The notes beneath the pieces are model-generated. The model saw nothing but the letters and a program-made list of their open reading frames with translations, was not told where the DNA came from and did no database searches. Source: Geoanaerobacter sp964528055 (GTDB lineage: Bacteria > Desulfobacterota > Desulfuromonadia > Geobacterales > DSM-12255). From it: DNA of 64,000 nucleotides. The stretch spans positions 12,305-76,304 of the forward strand of contig CAZGQM010000016.1 in the NCBI GenBank assembly GCA_964528055.1, written 5' to 3'. A program made the translations under genes and the position numbers. This document shows, piece by piece, positions 1 to 8,991 of the stretch (position 1 is its first letter; each line of letters begins with the position of its first letter).

Positions 1-293
1 ACTGGGCTGCAATCGCAAAAAACCCGAAGTTTATCGAGCTGCATCACAAAAAAACGGCATTCCTATTCGGCTGGTGGATTTTTTCGACAGCGTATTATTT
101 CCTCCTCCCCATCGGTGCAGCCTACGCCCCAGGTCTCTTCAAGATCAAGGTGATCGGCGTTATCAACTTTGGCTATGTCTTCGCCCTTTCCCAGTTTTTC
201 GTATCCTGGGGATTGGCTCACTACTATGCACATGTGGCCAACAAGGATTTTGACCGACTGACCAGAAACCTGATCGACGAACTACATCTTTAG
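1..293 (+). CDS. DUF485 family inner-membrane protein (5' end outside window)
   Basis: The reading frame is open from the left edge to the TAG at 291-293, so only the last 96 codons are present. The visible protein has two hydrophobic segments (around FLFGWWIFSTAYYFLLPIG and INFGYVFALSQFFVSWGLA) separated by a short loop, followed by a polar tail. This is the layout of DUF485 proteins (YjcH in E. coli), small membrane proteins encoded immediately upstream of the ActP acetate symporter. Here it ends 18 bases before an actP gene, so the two are presumably co-transcribed. Its biochemical role is not established; a partner function for the symporter is inferred from gene order. Confidence 0.85.
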   Translation, partial: WAAIAKNPKFIELHHKKTAFLFGWWIFSTAYYFLLPIGAAYAPGLFKIKVIGVINFGYVFALSQFFVSWGLAHYYAHVANKDFDRLTRNLIDELHL

Positions 294-311
294 GAAAGGA
301 GGATTTGAGAC

Positions 312-2315
312 ATGAATATAAAGAAAATAATCATAGCCGCTACCCTGACACTTTCTGCTGCCTCGTTCGCCTTTGCTGAGGAGCCCAAGAAAGCCCCGGT
401 CGCACCAGGCGCACCAGCTGCTGTAGCCGCTCCTGCCGCTGCACCTGGTGGTGCACCTGCAATAGTCGCCCCTGGCGCCCAGACCCCTTCACCTGCAGCT
501 GCTCCGGCACCTGCCGCCCCTGAAAAGAAGAAGAGAGAGCTGAAGGCCAACAAAGCCATAACCCTCTCCATGTTTGCTGTTATCATCGGGATCACACTCG
601 GTGTTGTAATCTGGGCTGCCAAAAGGACCAAGACAACGGCCGACTTCTACGCAGCCGGTGGTGGTATCACCGGTACCCAGAACGGATGGGCGATTGCCGG
701 CGACTATATGTCTGCCGCATCGTTCCTCGGTATTTCCGGAATGATCTCTCTCTACGGGTATGACGGGTTCATGTATTCGGTCGGCTGGCTGGTGGCCTAT
801 ATCACTGTTCTGCTGATTGTGGCCGAGCCCTGTCGTAACGCCGGCAAGTACACCATGGGAGACATCCTCTCCTTCCGTACCGACCCGAAACCGGTTCGCG
901 CAGTTGCCGCAATTGCAACCGTTTCCGTCTCCACCTTCTATCTCACTGCACAGATGGTCGGTGCAGGCAAGTTGATGTCTCTCCTTGTCGGTGTCCCCTA
1001 CAGGACCGCCATCATCGGCGTCGGTATCCTCATGGTCGGTTATGTCGTTTTCGGCGGCATGACCGCCACCACCTGGGTACAGATCATCAAGGCCGGTCTG
1101 CTCGTGGCAGGAGCCGCGCTTCTATCGGTCCTGGTAATGCTCAAAGCCAATATGAACCCGATACAGTTCTTCAACGACATCGTCAACAGCCCGGATATTC
1201 AGAAGCATGTTGAGGTGATGTTGCTTAAAGATGGTATAACAATCAGCGGCGAAGCCGCCGGTCAGCGCTTCCTCGAGCCGGCCCTTTTCATGAAGGCTCC
1301 GCTCGACCAGATCTCGCTCGGTATGGCTCTGGTTCTCGGTACTGCAGGTATGCCGCACATCCTGATGCGCTTCTTCACCGTGCCGACTGCCCAGGCAGCC
1401 CGTAAGTCCGTTATCATCGCCATGTGGATCATCGGCGGCTTCTACGTTCTCACCACCCTGCTTGGATTCGGCGCTGCCATCCATGTTACCCCGCAGGGAA
1501 TTCAGCAGGTTGATGCAGGCGGCAACATGGCTACCCTGCTGCTGGCCCAGCAGCTTGGAGCAGACATTGCGCCGATCGTCGGTGATATCTTCCTTGCATT
1601 CCTCTGTTCGGTCGCCTTCGCTACGATCCTCGCCGTTGTTTCCGGCCTGGTTCTGGCAGCTTCCGCAGCTATCGCACACGACATCTATGTTAACGTCATA
1701 AAGGACGGCCATGCCGATCAGCATGAGCAGGTCATGGCAGCCCGTATTACCTCTCTTGTTGTCGGCGCCTTGGGGATTATCATCGGTATCATTGCAGAGA
1801 AAGCAAACGTTGCCCACCTTGTTGCGCTTGCTTTTGCCGTTGCATCATCCGGCAACCTGCCGGTTGTCGTACTTTCGCTTTTCTGGCGCAAGATGAACAC
1901 TGCCGGTGTTATCGGTGGTCTTGTTGTCGGCACAATCGCTTCCATCGGCCTGGTTATGGTATCGCCTAACATGACCTATCCGAAACTGGTCGCCGCTGGT
2001 GCTGCAAAGGTAATTACCGCCATGGAGAAGAAGCAGGCTGCTCTGCCTCCGGGAGCTGCGCTGTCAGAGAAGGATCTGAAGGCTCTTGAAAAGGCCAAGA
2101 AAGACGTGCTCAACAAGGACGGCAAGTCGATCATGGGTCTGAGCGAGCCGATTCTGAAACTGAAGAACCCCGGCATTATCTCCATCCCGCTGGGCTTCAT
2201 GGCCGCTATCTTCGGGGCACTCATGTTCCCCAACAGACGTGCCGAGGAGATGTTCGACGAGGTGTATGTCCGCCAGAATACCGGTCTCGGTATGGCCAAG
2301 GCCATAGACCACTAA
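312..2315 (+). CDS. actP: ActP-type sodium:solute (acetate) symporter, copy 1
   Basis: A 667-residue sodium/solute symporter family protein, expected to import acetate or related monocarboxylates. Residues 1-22 look like a cleavable signal peptide ending AFA, as in E. coli ActP. A long Ala/Pro linker (about residues 25-70) and a Lys-rich patch follow before the membrane core starts near residue 83. The conserved block AGDYMSAASFLGISGMI lies near residue 128 and GTAGMPHILMRFFTVP lies in the middle, both typical of the ActP branch. The start is set by AGGAAAGGAGGA at 292-303. It follows a DUF485 gene and precedes a second close copy. The Ala/Pro linker is longer than in copy 2. The substrate is inferred from the family, not shown by the sequence. 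Confidence 0.88.
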   Translation: MNIKKIIIAATLTLSAASFAFAEEPKKAPVAPGAPAAVAAPAAAPGGAPAIVAPGAQTPSPAAAPAPAAPEKKKRELKANKAITLSMFAVIIGITLGVVIWAAKRTKTTADFYAAGGGITGTQNGWAIAGDYMSAASFLGISGMISLYGYDGFMYSVGWLVAYITVLLIVAEPCRNAGKYTMGDILSFRTDPKPVRAVAAIATVSVSTFYLTAQMVGAGKLMSLLVGVPYRTAIIGVGILMVGYVVFGGMTATTWVQIIKAGLLVAGAALLSVLVMLKANMNPIQFFNDIVNSPDIQKHVEVMLLKDGITISGEAAGQRFLEPALFMKAPLDQISLGMALVLGTAGMPHILMRFFTVPTAQAARKSVIIAMWIIGGFYVLTTLLGFGAAIHVTPQGIQQVDAGGNMATLLLAQQLGADIAPIVGDIFLAFLCSVAFATILAVVSGLVLAASAAIAHDIYVNVIKDGHADQHEQVMAARITSLVVGALGIIIGIIAEKANVAHLVALAFAVASSGNLPVVVLSLFWRKMNTAGVIGGLVVGTIASIGLVMVSPNMTYPKLVAAGAAKVITAMEKKQAALPPGAALSEKDLKALEKAKKDVLNKDGKSIMGLSEPILKLKNPGIISIPLGFMAAIFGALMFPNRRAEEMFDEVYVRQNTGLGMAKAIDH

Positions 2316-2340
2316 AATGTAATCTACAGTGTGCTAGATA

Positions 2341-2369
2341 TGGGGAAGGCTTGCCTTCCCCATTTTTTT
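2341..2369 (+). terminator. Intrinsic terminator after actP copy 1
   Basis: Nine-bp perfect arms (TGGGGAAGG at 2341-2349 and CCTTCCCCA at 2354-2362) with a four-base loop are followed by seven T residues. It lies 25 bases after the stop of the first actP, so the second copy is probably transcribed at least partly on its own. Confidence 0.9.
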
Positions 2370-2474
2370 ATGTAGAGTCAGTGGAGACGCAACTATAACG
2401 AAAATCCTTCATGCCTTGCTGCAGAAGCAGGTCAATTCTCTGCTTTGTGAGGTCACGTATAGGAGGAAAGCCCG

Positions 2475-4466
2475 ATGAAAATACTGTTCGTAGTATTGGT
2501 GCTGGCCCTCACGCTGAGCTCATTTGCCAGTGCTGTAGAACAGAAGGCCCTCGACACACGCATTTCATCTACGGCTGCAACTCCCCCTGGCGCTGTCATC
2601 GACTCTCCAGCCTTTTCCATTGCCCTGCATCACCCGCCTGCTACCTCGACTCATCAGGAACCCGGACCTGACGTTTTCAAGGCAAATCCGAAGGTAACCA
2701 TCCCAATCTTTCTTATCATAATCGCGGTCACTATGTCTGTGGTTGTCTGGTCTGCCAAGCGTACCAAATCGGCTTCAGACTTCTACATTGCCGGTGGAGG
2801 GATTTCCGGCACCCAGAACGGTTGGGCCATCGCCGGCGACTATATGTCTGCAGCGTCCTTCCTGGGTATTTCAGGAATGATTGCTCTGTATGGGTATGAT
2901 GGGTTCATGTACTCAGTAGGCTGGTTGGTGGCCTACATCACCGTGCTATTGATTGTTGCAGAACCATGCAGAAACGCGGGCAAATATACACTTGGCGATA
3001 TCCTTTCCTTCAGGGCTGAGCCGAAGCCGGTACGTGCTGTCTCTGCCATGTCAGTCGTGGCGGTATCGACCTTCTACCTTACGGCACAGATGGTCGGTGC
3101 AGGTAAGCTGATGCAACTTATGCTCGGGATGGACTACAAAGCAGCGGTCATCAGCGTGGGTGTCCTGATGGTAGGTTATGTGGTCTTCGGTGGTATGACC
3201 GCCACAACCTGGGTTCAAATCATCAAGGCAGGGTTAATGATGATCAGTACTGTTGTCCTCTCTGTGCTTGTAGCCATCAAGTCCGGGTCCAGTCCCATCC
3301 AATTTTTCGCTGATATCGTTACAAATGAAAAGATCATTGAGCATGTCAAACTACTCCCCATATTTGTAAAGGAACTTGAAGCCGGGAAGCTTACTTTGGA
3401 AGGGGCAGGGCAGCGCTTCCTTGAGCCCGGTCTCTTCCTGACAAACCCTCTTGACCAGATATCGCTCGGGATGGCGCTGGTACTGGGTACTGCCGGGATG
3501 CCGCATATACTGATGCGTTTTTTTACTGTGCCGACTGCCCAGGCAGCCCGCAAATCCGTTATTGTTGCAATGTTTATCATCGGGTCCTTCTACATACTGA
3601 CCACCCTTCTCGGCTTTGGCGCCGCTATCCATCTGAGTCCTCAGAATATCATGAAAATTGATAAGGGCGGAAACATGGCGGCGATGATGCTGGCCCAGAA
3701 ACTGGGAAGCGATATCACACCCTTCATTGGCGATCTTTTGCTTGCTTTTCTCTGTGCAGTAGCTTTCGCCACCATCCTGGCGGTCGTTTCAGGATTGGTA
3801 CTGGCAGCATCTGCAGCAATTGCCCACGACATCTACGTTAACGTACTCAAAGATGGTCGATCGAACCAGCATGAGCAGGTCATGGCAGCCCGGATTACCT
3901 CACTGGTGGTCGGTTTTGTAGGTATCGTAATCGCCGTCGCAGCAGAACGGCAGAACGTTGCCCACTTGGTTGCACTTGCCTTTGCTGTAGCGTCATCAGG
4001 CAACCTGCCGGTAATTTTCATGTCGCTCTTCTGGAGGAAGTTCAACACCGCAGGAATAATATCAGGCCTGCTGGTCGGCACCATCTCTTCCATCGGCCTA
4101 GTAATGGTCTCTCCCAACATGACCTATCCGAACAAGGTTGCCGACGATGCGAAGAAAGCGTATACCTTGCTTGAGAAGAGCATCGTTGACGGGAAAGTAA
4201 AGCCCGAAGCGATGGAAAAGATGATGAGGAGCATTTACGAAAAGAGGGATGAAGAGACCAGGAATCGTGGAGGCAAATCGATAATGGGTCTCGACAAGCC
4301 GCTGTTCACCCTAAAAAACCCAGGCATCGTTTCCATTCCGCTTGGTTTCCTTGCGGCTATCATCGGCTGTCTGGCTTTTCCAAGCCAACGTTCGGAAGAT
4401 ATGTTTGACGAGATTTACGTTCGTCAGAACACCGGTATTGGTGCAGCGAAGGGGATCGACAATTAG
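2475..4466 (+). CDS. actP: ActP-type sodium:solute (acetate) symporter, copy 2
   Basis: A 663-residue paralogue of the preceding gene, collinear with it over the whole membrane core (same AGDYMSAASFLGISGMI and MRFFTVPTAQAARKSV blocks, same C-terminal FDEIYVRQNTGIG ending). The N-terminus differs: the signal peptide ends ASA at residue 20 and the linker before the first core helix lacks the Ala/Pro run of copy 1. The central soluble loop (about 280-310) and the loop before the last helices are also diverged. The ribosome site is AGGAGGAAAG just upstream of 2475. A terminator separates it from copy 1, which would allow separate expression. Acetate uptake is inferred from family membership. Confidence 0.88.
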   Translation: MKILFVVLVLALTLSSFASAVEQKALDTRISSTAATPPGAVIDSPAFSIALHHPPATSTHQEPGPDVFKANPKVTIPIFLIIIAVTMSVVVWSAKRTKSASDFYIAGGGISGTQNGWAIAGDYMSAASFLGISGMIALYGYDGFMYSVGWLVAYITVLLIVAEPCRNAGKYTLGDILSFRAEPKPVRAVSAMSVVAVSTFYLTAQMVGAGKLMQLMLGMDYKAAVISVGVLMVGYVVFGGMTATTWVQIIKAGLMMISTVVLSVLVAIKSGSSPIQFFADIVTNEKIIEHVKLLPIFVKELEAGKLTLEGAGQRFLEPGLFLTNPLDQISLGMALVLGTAGMPHILMRFFTVPTAQAARKSVIVAMFIIGSFYILTTLLGFGAAIHLSPQNIMKIDKGGNMAAMMLAQKLGSDITPFIGDLLLAFLCAVAFATILAVVSGLVLAASAAIAHDIYVNVLKDGRSNQHEQVMAARITSLVVGFVGIVIAVAAERQNVAHLVALAFAVASSGNLPVIFMSLFWRKFNTAGIISGLLVGTISSIGLVMVSPNMTYPNKVADDAKKAYTLLEKSIVDGKVKPEAMEKMMRSIYEKRDEETRNRGGKSIMGLDKPLFTLKNPGIVSIPLGFLAAIIGCLAFPSQRSEDMFDEIYVRQNTGIGAAKGIDN

Positions 4467-4530
4467 CTTCAGATCATCCAGTTATGCGCATCTGCGTAGA
4501 ACTGCTTTGACGCAGTAATGAGAATCTGCC

Positions 4531-5757
4531 ATGGAACATGATATTCTAGTTAAAATACCTCCTGCTCAGCTACAGGAGAAGGTCATGCTTCGGGTTCGGG
4601 AGGTATTGCCCTTCCTTGATGCAAATGAATCCCTTGACTTGCTGGATGCTTTATTTGAACGCTATAACGCGGAGAAGCTCTGGCTGGAATCGCTTACTAC
4701 GGGTCAGTCCGAGCTCTACAGTACCATCGAAGCAGCATCTTCCTATCCTGAGCTGATGGCTATGCATGACGAGCTGAATAGCCTGGAGATGGAGCGATTC
4801 CTTAAGGTTCAGTCCGTACCTGCTCTCCACCTCAGCTGCACAGGATACCGCGATCACCTTGCGCGCAAGGCACTTTGCCTCGTAGAGGCGGAACTCGCAG
4901 GCAACTCGATGGGTAGAGCGCCATTGGCTTATGCTCTTATCAGCATGGGAAGTGACGGACGTGAGGAACAGACTCTCATTACAGACCAGGATTACCTTAT
5001 CGTCTATGCTGACGGTGGTGGAGACGAGGCTGATAAATATTTCAAGGGCTTTGCCGACCTCCTCGTGGAGCGACTTGCGGAGATTGGCTTCAAGAAGTGC
5101 ACTGGAGATATAATGCCCTCCAACCCGACCTGGCGTGGATCACTCTCCCAGTGGAGGAGAAAGCTTATCTCAATTGTCCGTTACGAGTATGAGGATTATG
5201 CCAAGAACCTTATGGATCTGATCGTCCTCTCCGACGCTCGCTACGTAGCAGGAGATAATGGGTTGGCAGAGGAACTCATTACACTGATACGGAATCTGGA
5301 GAGGGATTATTTCCAGGTACTCTGGGGGATGGCCAAGGCTGCCACAGAGATGAAGATCGCTCTGGGGTTCCTTAAGAGGTTATGGACCGAAGGGGCTGGA
5401 GATCATAAGGGGGAGTTTAACCTCAAGCTGCTGGCATGGGCTCCACTGGTAATGAATGTGCGCATCCTTTCGATTAACCAGGGGATACCGGCTACAAGCA
5501 CGCTCAAGCGGATAGAACTTCTGGAAAAAGAAGGGAGCTTTTCTCGAAATACTGCATGCGGACTTGCCGATGCCTATCACATACTCACCCGACATCGAAT
5601 ACTTCTTCAGATCAAGGTGATCAAGGGGATTCAGAATAACTCGTACTATCTGAATCCCTATGAACTTCCAGAGCATGAACGTGAACAGATCCGCCATTCC
5701 CTCCTTCGTGTCGAAGAACTTCAGAAGATAATTCATTCCAATTTCCATATCGTTTGA
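4531..5757 (+). CDS. DUF294-type putative nucleotidyltransferase
   Basis: A 408-residue protein with a nucleotidyltransferase signature GSDGREEQTLITDQD (about residues 139-153), the form seen in DUF294/GlnD-like proteins. The C-terminal half matches the DUF294 helical domain in general character (long helices, KRLWTEGAGDHKG). Family members usually carry cyclic-nucleotide-binding and CBS domains N-terminal to this core; only about 110 helical residues stand there in this protein and no CBS repeat is recognisable. Genes of this family often sit beside actP-type symporters, as here, so a role in regulating uptake is plausible. The nucleotide and target protein are unknown. The start codon ATG at 4531 has only a weak upstream ribosome site. 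Confidence 0.75.
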   Translation: MEHDILVKIPPAQLQEKVMLRVREVLPFLDANESLDLLDALFERYNAEKLWLESLTTGQSELYSTIEAASSYPELMAMHDELNSLEMERFLKVQSVPALHLSCTGYRDHLARKALCLVEAELAGNSMGRAPLAYALISMGSDGREEQTLITDQDYLIVYADGGGDEADKYFKGFADLLVERLAEIGFKKCTGDIMPSNPTWRGSLSQWRRKLISIVRYEYEDYAKNLMDLIVLSDARYVAGDNGLAEELITLIRNLERDYFQVLWGMAKAATEMKIALGFLKRLWTEGAGDHKGEFNLKLLAWAPLVMNVRILSINQGIPATSTLKRIELLEKEGSFSRNTACGLADAYHILTRHRILLQIKVIKGIQNNSYYLNPYELPEHEREQIRHSLLRVEELQKIIHSNFHIV

Positions 5758-5820
5758 ACTTGAACGTAGGCATCCTGCCTGCGTTTCAAGCCAGTATATC
5801 GCAGGGCGACCACCGGACTT

Positions 5821-5857
5821 AGCTTTGACCTGCCGGTTTTTCGGGCAGGTCAAAGCT
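5821..5857 (+). terminator. Strong hairpin downstream of the DUF294 gene
   Basis: Fourteen-bp perfect arms (5821-5834 and 5844-5857) enclose a nine-base loop that contains TTTTT. There is no T-run after the stem, so it is not a textbook intrinsic terminator. Its position 63 bases after the stop suggests a 3'-end hairpin. The rest of the 5858-6013 gap shows nothing recognisable. Confidence 0.5.
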
Positions 5858-6013
5858 ATGTTTGAATCGTCTTACTTTCAGTTGGTTATGTCTCAGAAAT
5901 CTTCGATAACAAAATAACAAGCAGCGTCCCCTCTAGCACCCTTCTGCTTTTCAGTTGTTTTCAGCAGTTACGCTAAACTCCTTTTGGATATAGGGATGCA
6001 CTCATTATAAGCT

Positions 6014-6055
6014 TTATAAATAAAAAGGCAGAGCCATATGAATGAGTCTGCCTTT
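6014..6055 (-). terminator. Intrinsic terminator of the minus-strand PEP-CTERM gene
   Basis: Arms AAAGGCAGA (6024-6032) and TCTGCCTTT (6047-6055). Read on the minus strand, the stem runs into a T-rich stretch (TTTTTATTTATA). It lies 30 bases past the stop of the PEP-CTERM gene. Confidence 0.75.
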
Positions 6056-6084
6056 GTATGCACTGCTATGCCAGAAAAAGTAGA

Positions 6085-7086
6085 TTAAACATTCTTCTTC
6101 CTGCGTGTTGCAATGAGTCCTGCCAAACCTGTCCCCATGAGGAGGATGGTGGCGGGCTCTGGGGTTGGGATCGGAACATCTACAGGCTTTGAATAATCAA
6201 AACCCGAATCGGAGGTTAGAGTGAATGCAATGGAATTACCATGGCTGTCGGTAAGGCTGCTGATACCGTTCCAGAAAATGTCGGTGTTGCCAATAGCAAT
6301 AGCCTCGCTGTCCGCAACGTTACCAGGCCCATGAGGTTGAGTCGGATCAATTATCATTCTTCGCGCGAAAGCAGTCCAGTTAAAAGTTGCATTTGCACTC
6401 ACCGCAAACGGAGTTCCGAATATAAATTGGCTTGTTAGCTGATAGACATTAGAAGAGATAGGATAATCTGCCGGAATGCCGATAAAACTGCTATGTTGCT
6501 GACCTGTATAGCTTTGAGACGTCGATCCAAGCGCAAAACCGACACCGGAATAGATAGTTGCGTACGTATCGTTCATTCCTGCCCAGGCATTCGGTAAACC
6601 TGTGATCTGTGTGTCTGCACTTGTAGTAACTTTAAAACTGCCGGTAACATATCCACTTTGGCCACTCATGCCGAGTGCATTGATTGTAATGAGATCAGAA
6701 AATTTGGCACTGAGATTGCCTTGAGACTGACTATTAACATTTGAGGAGTAATACGCATTATAATGAGATCTCATATCAGCATCCACTTTGGCATGAACAA
6801 CAGCAGGTGCGCCTGTTGATGATACATCAACCCGACTTTGAGTCCCAAAAACCGTATCAGTCAGAGAAGAACCAATCACCGCACCAGTAGATGTCCCAAC
6901 CTGATTGGCATTATACACTTGATTAACCAAGTTGCCGCCCAGGCTTGCAGTCGCACTTGCAGAAGTAATAGTGGTTGCTTCCGCCGAATAAAAAACCATT
7001 ACAAAAGGAGAAATAATAATAGAACATACTAGGAGCGCTTTAGCTTTTTTCAGAGACTCAACAATCAACTCGATATTTTTTCCCAT
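6085..7086 (-). CDS. PEP-CTERM sorting-domain exported protein
   Basis: A 333-residue secreted protein. The C-terminus has the complete PEP-CTERM tripartite signal: the motif PEPATILLMGTGLAGLIAT, a short transmembrane segment and a basic tail RRKKNV. Proteins with this tail are processed by exosortase (EpsH/XrtA type) and linked to exopolysaccharide. The N-terminus has a hydrophobic export segment (LLVCSIIISPFVMVFYSAEA). The body is Ser/Thr/Asn-rich and lacks cysteine, with no recognised domain. The start chosen is 7086, because a G-rich ribosome site (GGGGGG) precedes it at proper distance; a longer frame would start at 7116. No exosortase gene is in the window. Confidence 0.85.
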   Translation of the reverse strand: MGKNIELIVESLKKAKALLVCSIIISPFVMVFYSAEATTITSASATASLGGNLVNQVYNANQVGTSTGAVIGSSLTDTVFGTQSRVDVSSTGAPAVVHAKVDADMRSHYNAYYSSNVNSQSQGNLSAKFSDLITINALGMSGQSGYVTGSFKVTTSADTQITGLPNAWAGMNDTYATIYSGVGFALGSTSQSYTGQQHSSFIGIPADYPISSNVYQLTSQFIFGTPFAVSANATFNWTAFARRMIIDPTQPHGPGNVADSEAIAIGNTDIFWNGISSLTDSHGNSIAFTLTSDSGFDYSKPVDVPIPTPEPATILLMGTGLAGLIATRRKKNV

Positions 7087-7560
7087 TTTGAAGTACCCCC
7101 CAGAATTGGCTGCCAACTATTAGGTTAATGTAACAATCTGTAATTATTGCTATTGCGTAAATTCAAAGCAACTATTGTGCCTCATCTGCAACACCCTGCT
7201 TTCTCATTAAAAATGAATGCCCTGAAAAGCGACTGTAAAGCTATTCGACAGCGAAATATTACTGCTGGATCCTTTAAATATTCATGCCATCTCTGCCGTG
7301 ATATCTCGTTATAGTCTTTAATAACGGGATAATTTGATAATAACGCTCTACTTAAACGCTTTTAAAAACAATGATTTGATTGCCGTAGATGGCGAAAGGT
7401 GGTGGAAATAGTGTAAACAAAACCGACTTCAGCACTGTTACCTATACGTTACACTGTTATTATTAAGACCTTAGCTGGGTTGTCCGCATCAAGTTGGCCG
7501 CAGAATACTATCGAAGTCGTCCACCTGTTTCGATTGATATGAGGTTTTTGAAAAGGATGA
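7087..7560. promoter_or_regulatory. AT-rich divergent intergenic region with direct repeats
   Basis: About 470 bases between the divergent PEP-CTERM and aminotransferase transcription units without a plausible gene. It is clearly more AT-rich than its surroundings. It contains a direct repeat CACTGTTA at 7433-7440 and 7452-7459, start points 19 bases apart (about two helical turns), the spacing expected of a regulator binding twice on one face. No canonical sigma-54 element was found for the PEP-CTERM gene. Confidence 0.4.
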
Positions 7561-7787
7561 GTCTATGGGAGCCTATAGAGGCTCAGGACCTGATAACTTG
7601 ACTCCAGCAAGTTGAATTAAAGCGGGTTCATCTCTTGCGGGATTTTGTCGCCAAAACCCATTCGGGCATGAAACCGCCCGAAACACAGAAAGGATGCCAA
7701 AGCAAAGTAGCTCCCCGACCTTCTCTGTTGCACGACATTGCCGGAAATGGTACAACGACCCAAATTGCGTTTCGGGGGTTTTTACTA
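7561..7787 (+). ncRNA. Structured leader of the aminotransferase mRNA (candidate cis-regulatory RNA)
   Basis: Successive hairpins precede the gene: GAGCCT/AGGCTC at 7569-7584; AACTTG/CAAGTT at 7595-7613; TTCGGG/CCCGAA at 7661-7682; and GTTGCAC/GTACAAC with inner CATT/AATG at 7727-7756. In addition CCCGAAAC (7677-7684) can pair with GTTTCGGG (7769-7776), which abuts the G-rich ribosome site just before the ATG at 7788. This pairing uses the same bases as the third hairpin, so two folds exclude each other. It matches no riboswitch class I recognise. The structure is seen in the sequence; the regulatory role is inferred. Confidence 0.45.
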
Positions 7788-8984
7788 ATGGCCATTTCCA
7801 GCAAAATCCAGACATTCATAGAAGGGGCTTCGTGGATACGCAGGATGTTCGAGGAGGGGGAGCGCCTCCGGGCAGTTCATGGAGCGGAGAACGTCTATGA
7901 CTTTACCCTGGGCAATCCGAATATCGAACCTCCCGCCCGGTACAACGACGAGCTTCGCCGGTTGGTTGAGGAGCCGATTGCAGGCATGCACCGCTACATG
8001 AGCAATGCCGGCTATGAGGAGACTCGTGCTGCAGTGGCAGAGATTCTGGCTGAGACCTCGGGGATCAAGGTGACAGCATCACAGGTGGTAATGACATGTG
8101 GCGCTAGTGGTGCCCTCAATGTGGTACTCAAGACAATCCTTAACCCCGGTGAGGAAGTTATCATCCTGACCCCGCATTTCGTCGAGTACAAGTTCTACAT
8201 CGACAATCACGGTGGAGTACCCCGCGAGGTATGGACCGACAGGGAAACTTTCCAGCTTGAGCTGCCTGCCATTGAAGCCGCCATTAATGCCAAGACGCGG
8301 GCGATCATACTCAATACCCCCAATAACCCAACGGGTGTCATATACCCGGCCGAGACTCTTCAGCAGCTGGGGGAATTGGTGCAACGCAAGGAGCGACAGC
8401 TTGAAAGGCAAATTTATGTTATTTCTGACGAACCGTACGCACGGATCGCCTATAACGGCATGCAGGTCCCGAACATCTTCCCCTTTGTAGACAATTCTGT
8501 AACCGTCACCTCACATTCAAAGGACCTGGCCTTACCGGGAGAGCGGATCGGTTACCTTGCAGCCAATCCACGAATGACCCACGTCGACCTCTTTATGGAG
8601 GGTGCGATCTTCTGCAATCGGACGCTCGGATTCGTAAATGCCCCTGCCCTCATGCAGCGACTCGTGGCAAAGCTTCAGCGTGAATCGGTGAATGTAGACG
8701 AATATCAGGCGAAGCGCGATCTCCTGTACAACAATCTGACCGTTCTCGGATTCAGGATGGTGAAGCCGGATGGAGCCTTCTATCTATTCCCAAAATCTCC
8801 ACTTAGCGATGACGTTGCCTTTGTGAAGATAGCTCAGAAGCATAATCTGCTCTTGGTTCCAGGTGCTGGGTTCGGCGCGCCGGGCTACTTCCGCATCGCA
8901 TACTGCGTGGATAAAGGAATGATCGAACGGAGTCTCCCTTCCTGGGCCGCTCTTGCAAAGGAGATCGGGCTGAAAGGGGCATAG
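7788..8984 (+). CDS. Class I/II PLP-dependent aminotransferase
   Basis: A 398-residue fold-type I aminotransferase. Visible motifs are NTPNNPTG near residue 177, SDEPYARIAY after it, and SHSKD with the likely pyridoxal-phosphate lysine at 245, followed by GERIGY. Length and motifs fit the aspartate/branched amino-acid aminotransferase group; the exact substrates cannot be read from the sequence. The start was set at MAISSKIQTF because a GGGGG ribosome site lies nine bases upstream and the preceding in-frame codons have the low-quality composition of a leader. The next gene, an NtrX-like regulator, begins eight bases after the stop, which suggests a nitrogen-metabolism context. Confidence 0.85.
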   Translation: MAISSKIQTFIEGASWIRRMFEEGERLRAVHGAENVYDFTLGNPNIEPPARYNDELRRLVEEPIAGMHRYMSNAGYEETRAAVAEILAETSGIKVTASQVVMTCGASGALNVVLKTILNPGEEVIILTPHFVEYKFYIDNHGGVPREVWTDRETFQLELPAIEAAINAKTRAIILNTPNNPTGVIYPAETLQQLGELVQRKERQLERQIYVISDEPYARIAYNGMQVPNIFPFVDNSVTVTSHSKDLALPGERIGYLAANPRMTHVDLFMEGAIFCNRTLGFVNAPALMQRLVAKLQRESVNVDEYQAKRDLLYNNLTVLGFRMVKPDGAFYLFPKSPLSDDVAFVKIAQKHNLLLVPGAGFGAPGYFRIAYCVDKGMIERSLPSWAALAKEIGLKGA

Positions 8985-8991
8985 GCTGGAT

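Noticed and set aside
1122..1817. 231-codon minus-strand frame opposite actP copy 1
   Set aside because: It is the reverse-frame shadow of a well-conserved symporter, with no ribosome site and no recognisable protein.
7190..7206. Sigma-54 promoter for the minus-strand PEP-CTERM gene
   Set aside because: The -12 TTGCA is present on the minus strand but the invariant GG of the -24 element is AA.
7561..7787. Cyclic-di-GMP (GEMM) riboswitch, frequent in Geobacter
   Set aside because: The conserved GEMM blocks (ACGCAAAGCC and the tetraloop-receptor pattern) are not present here.
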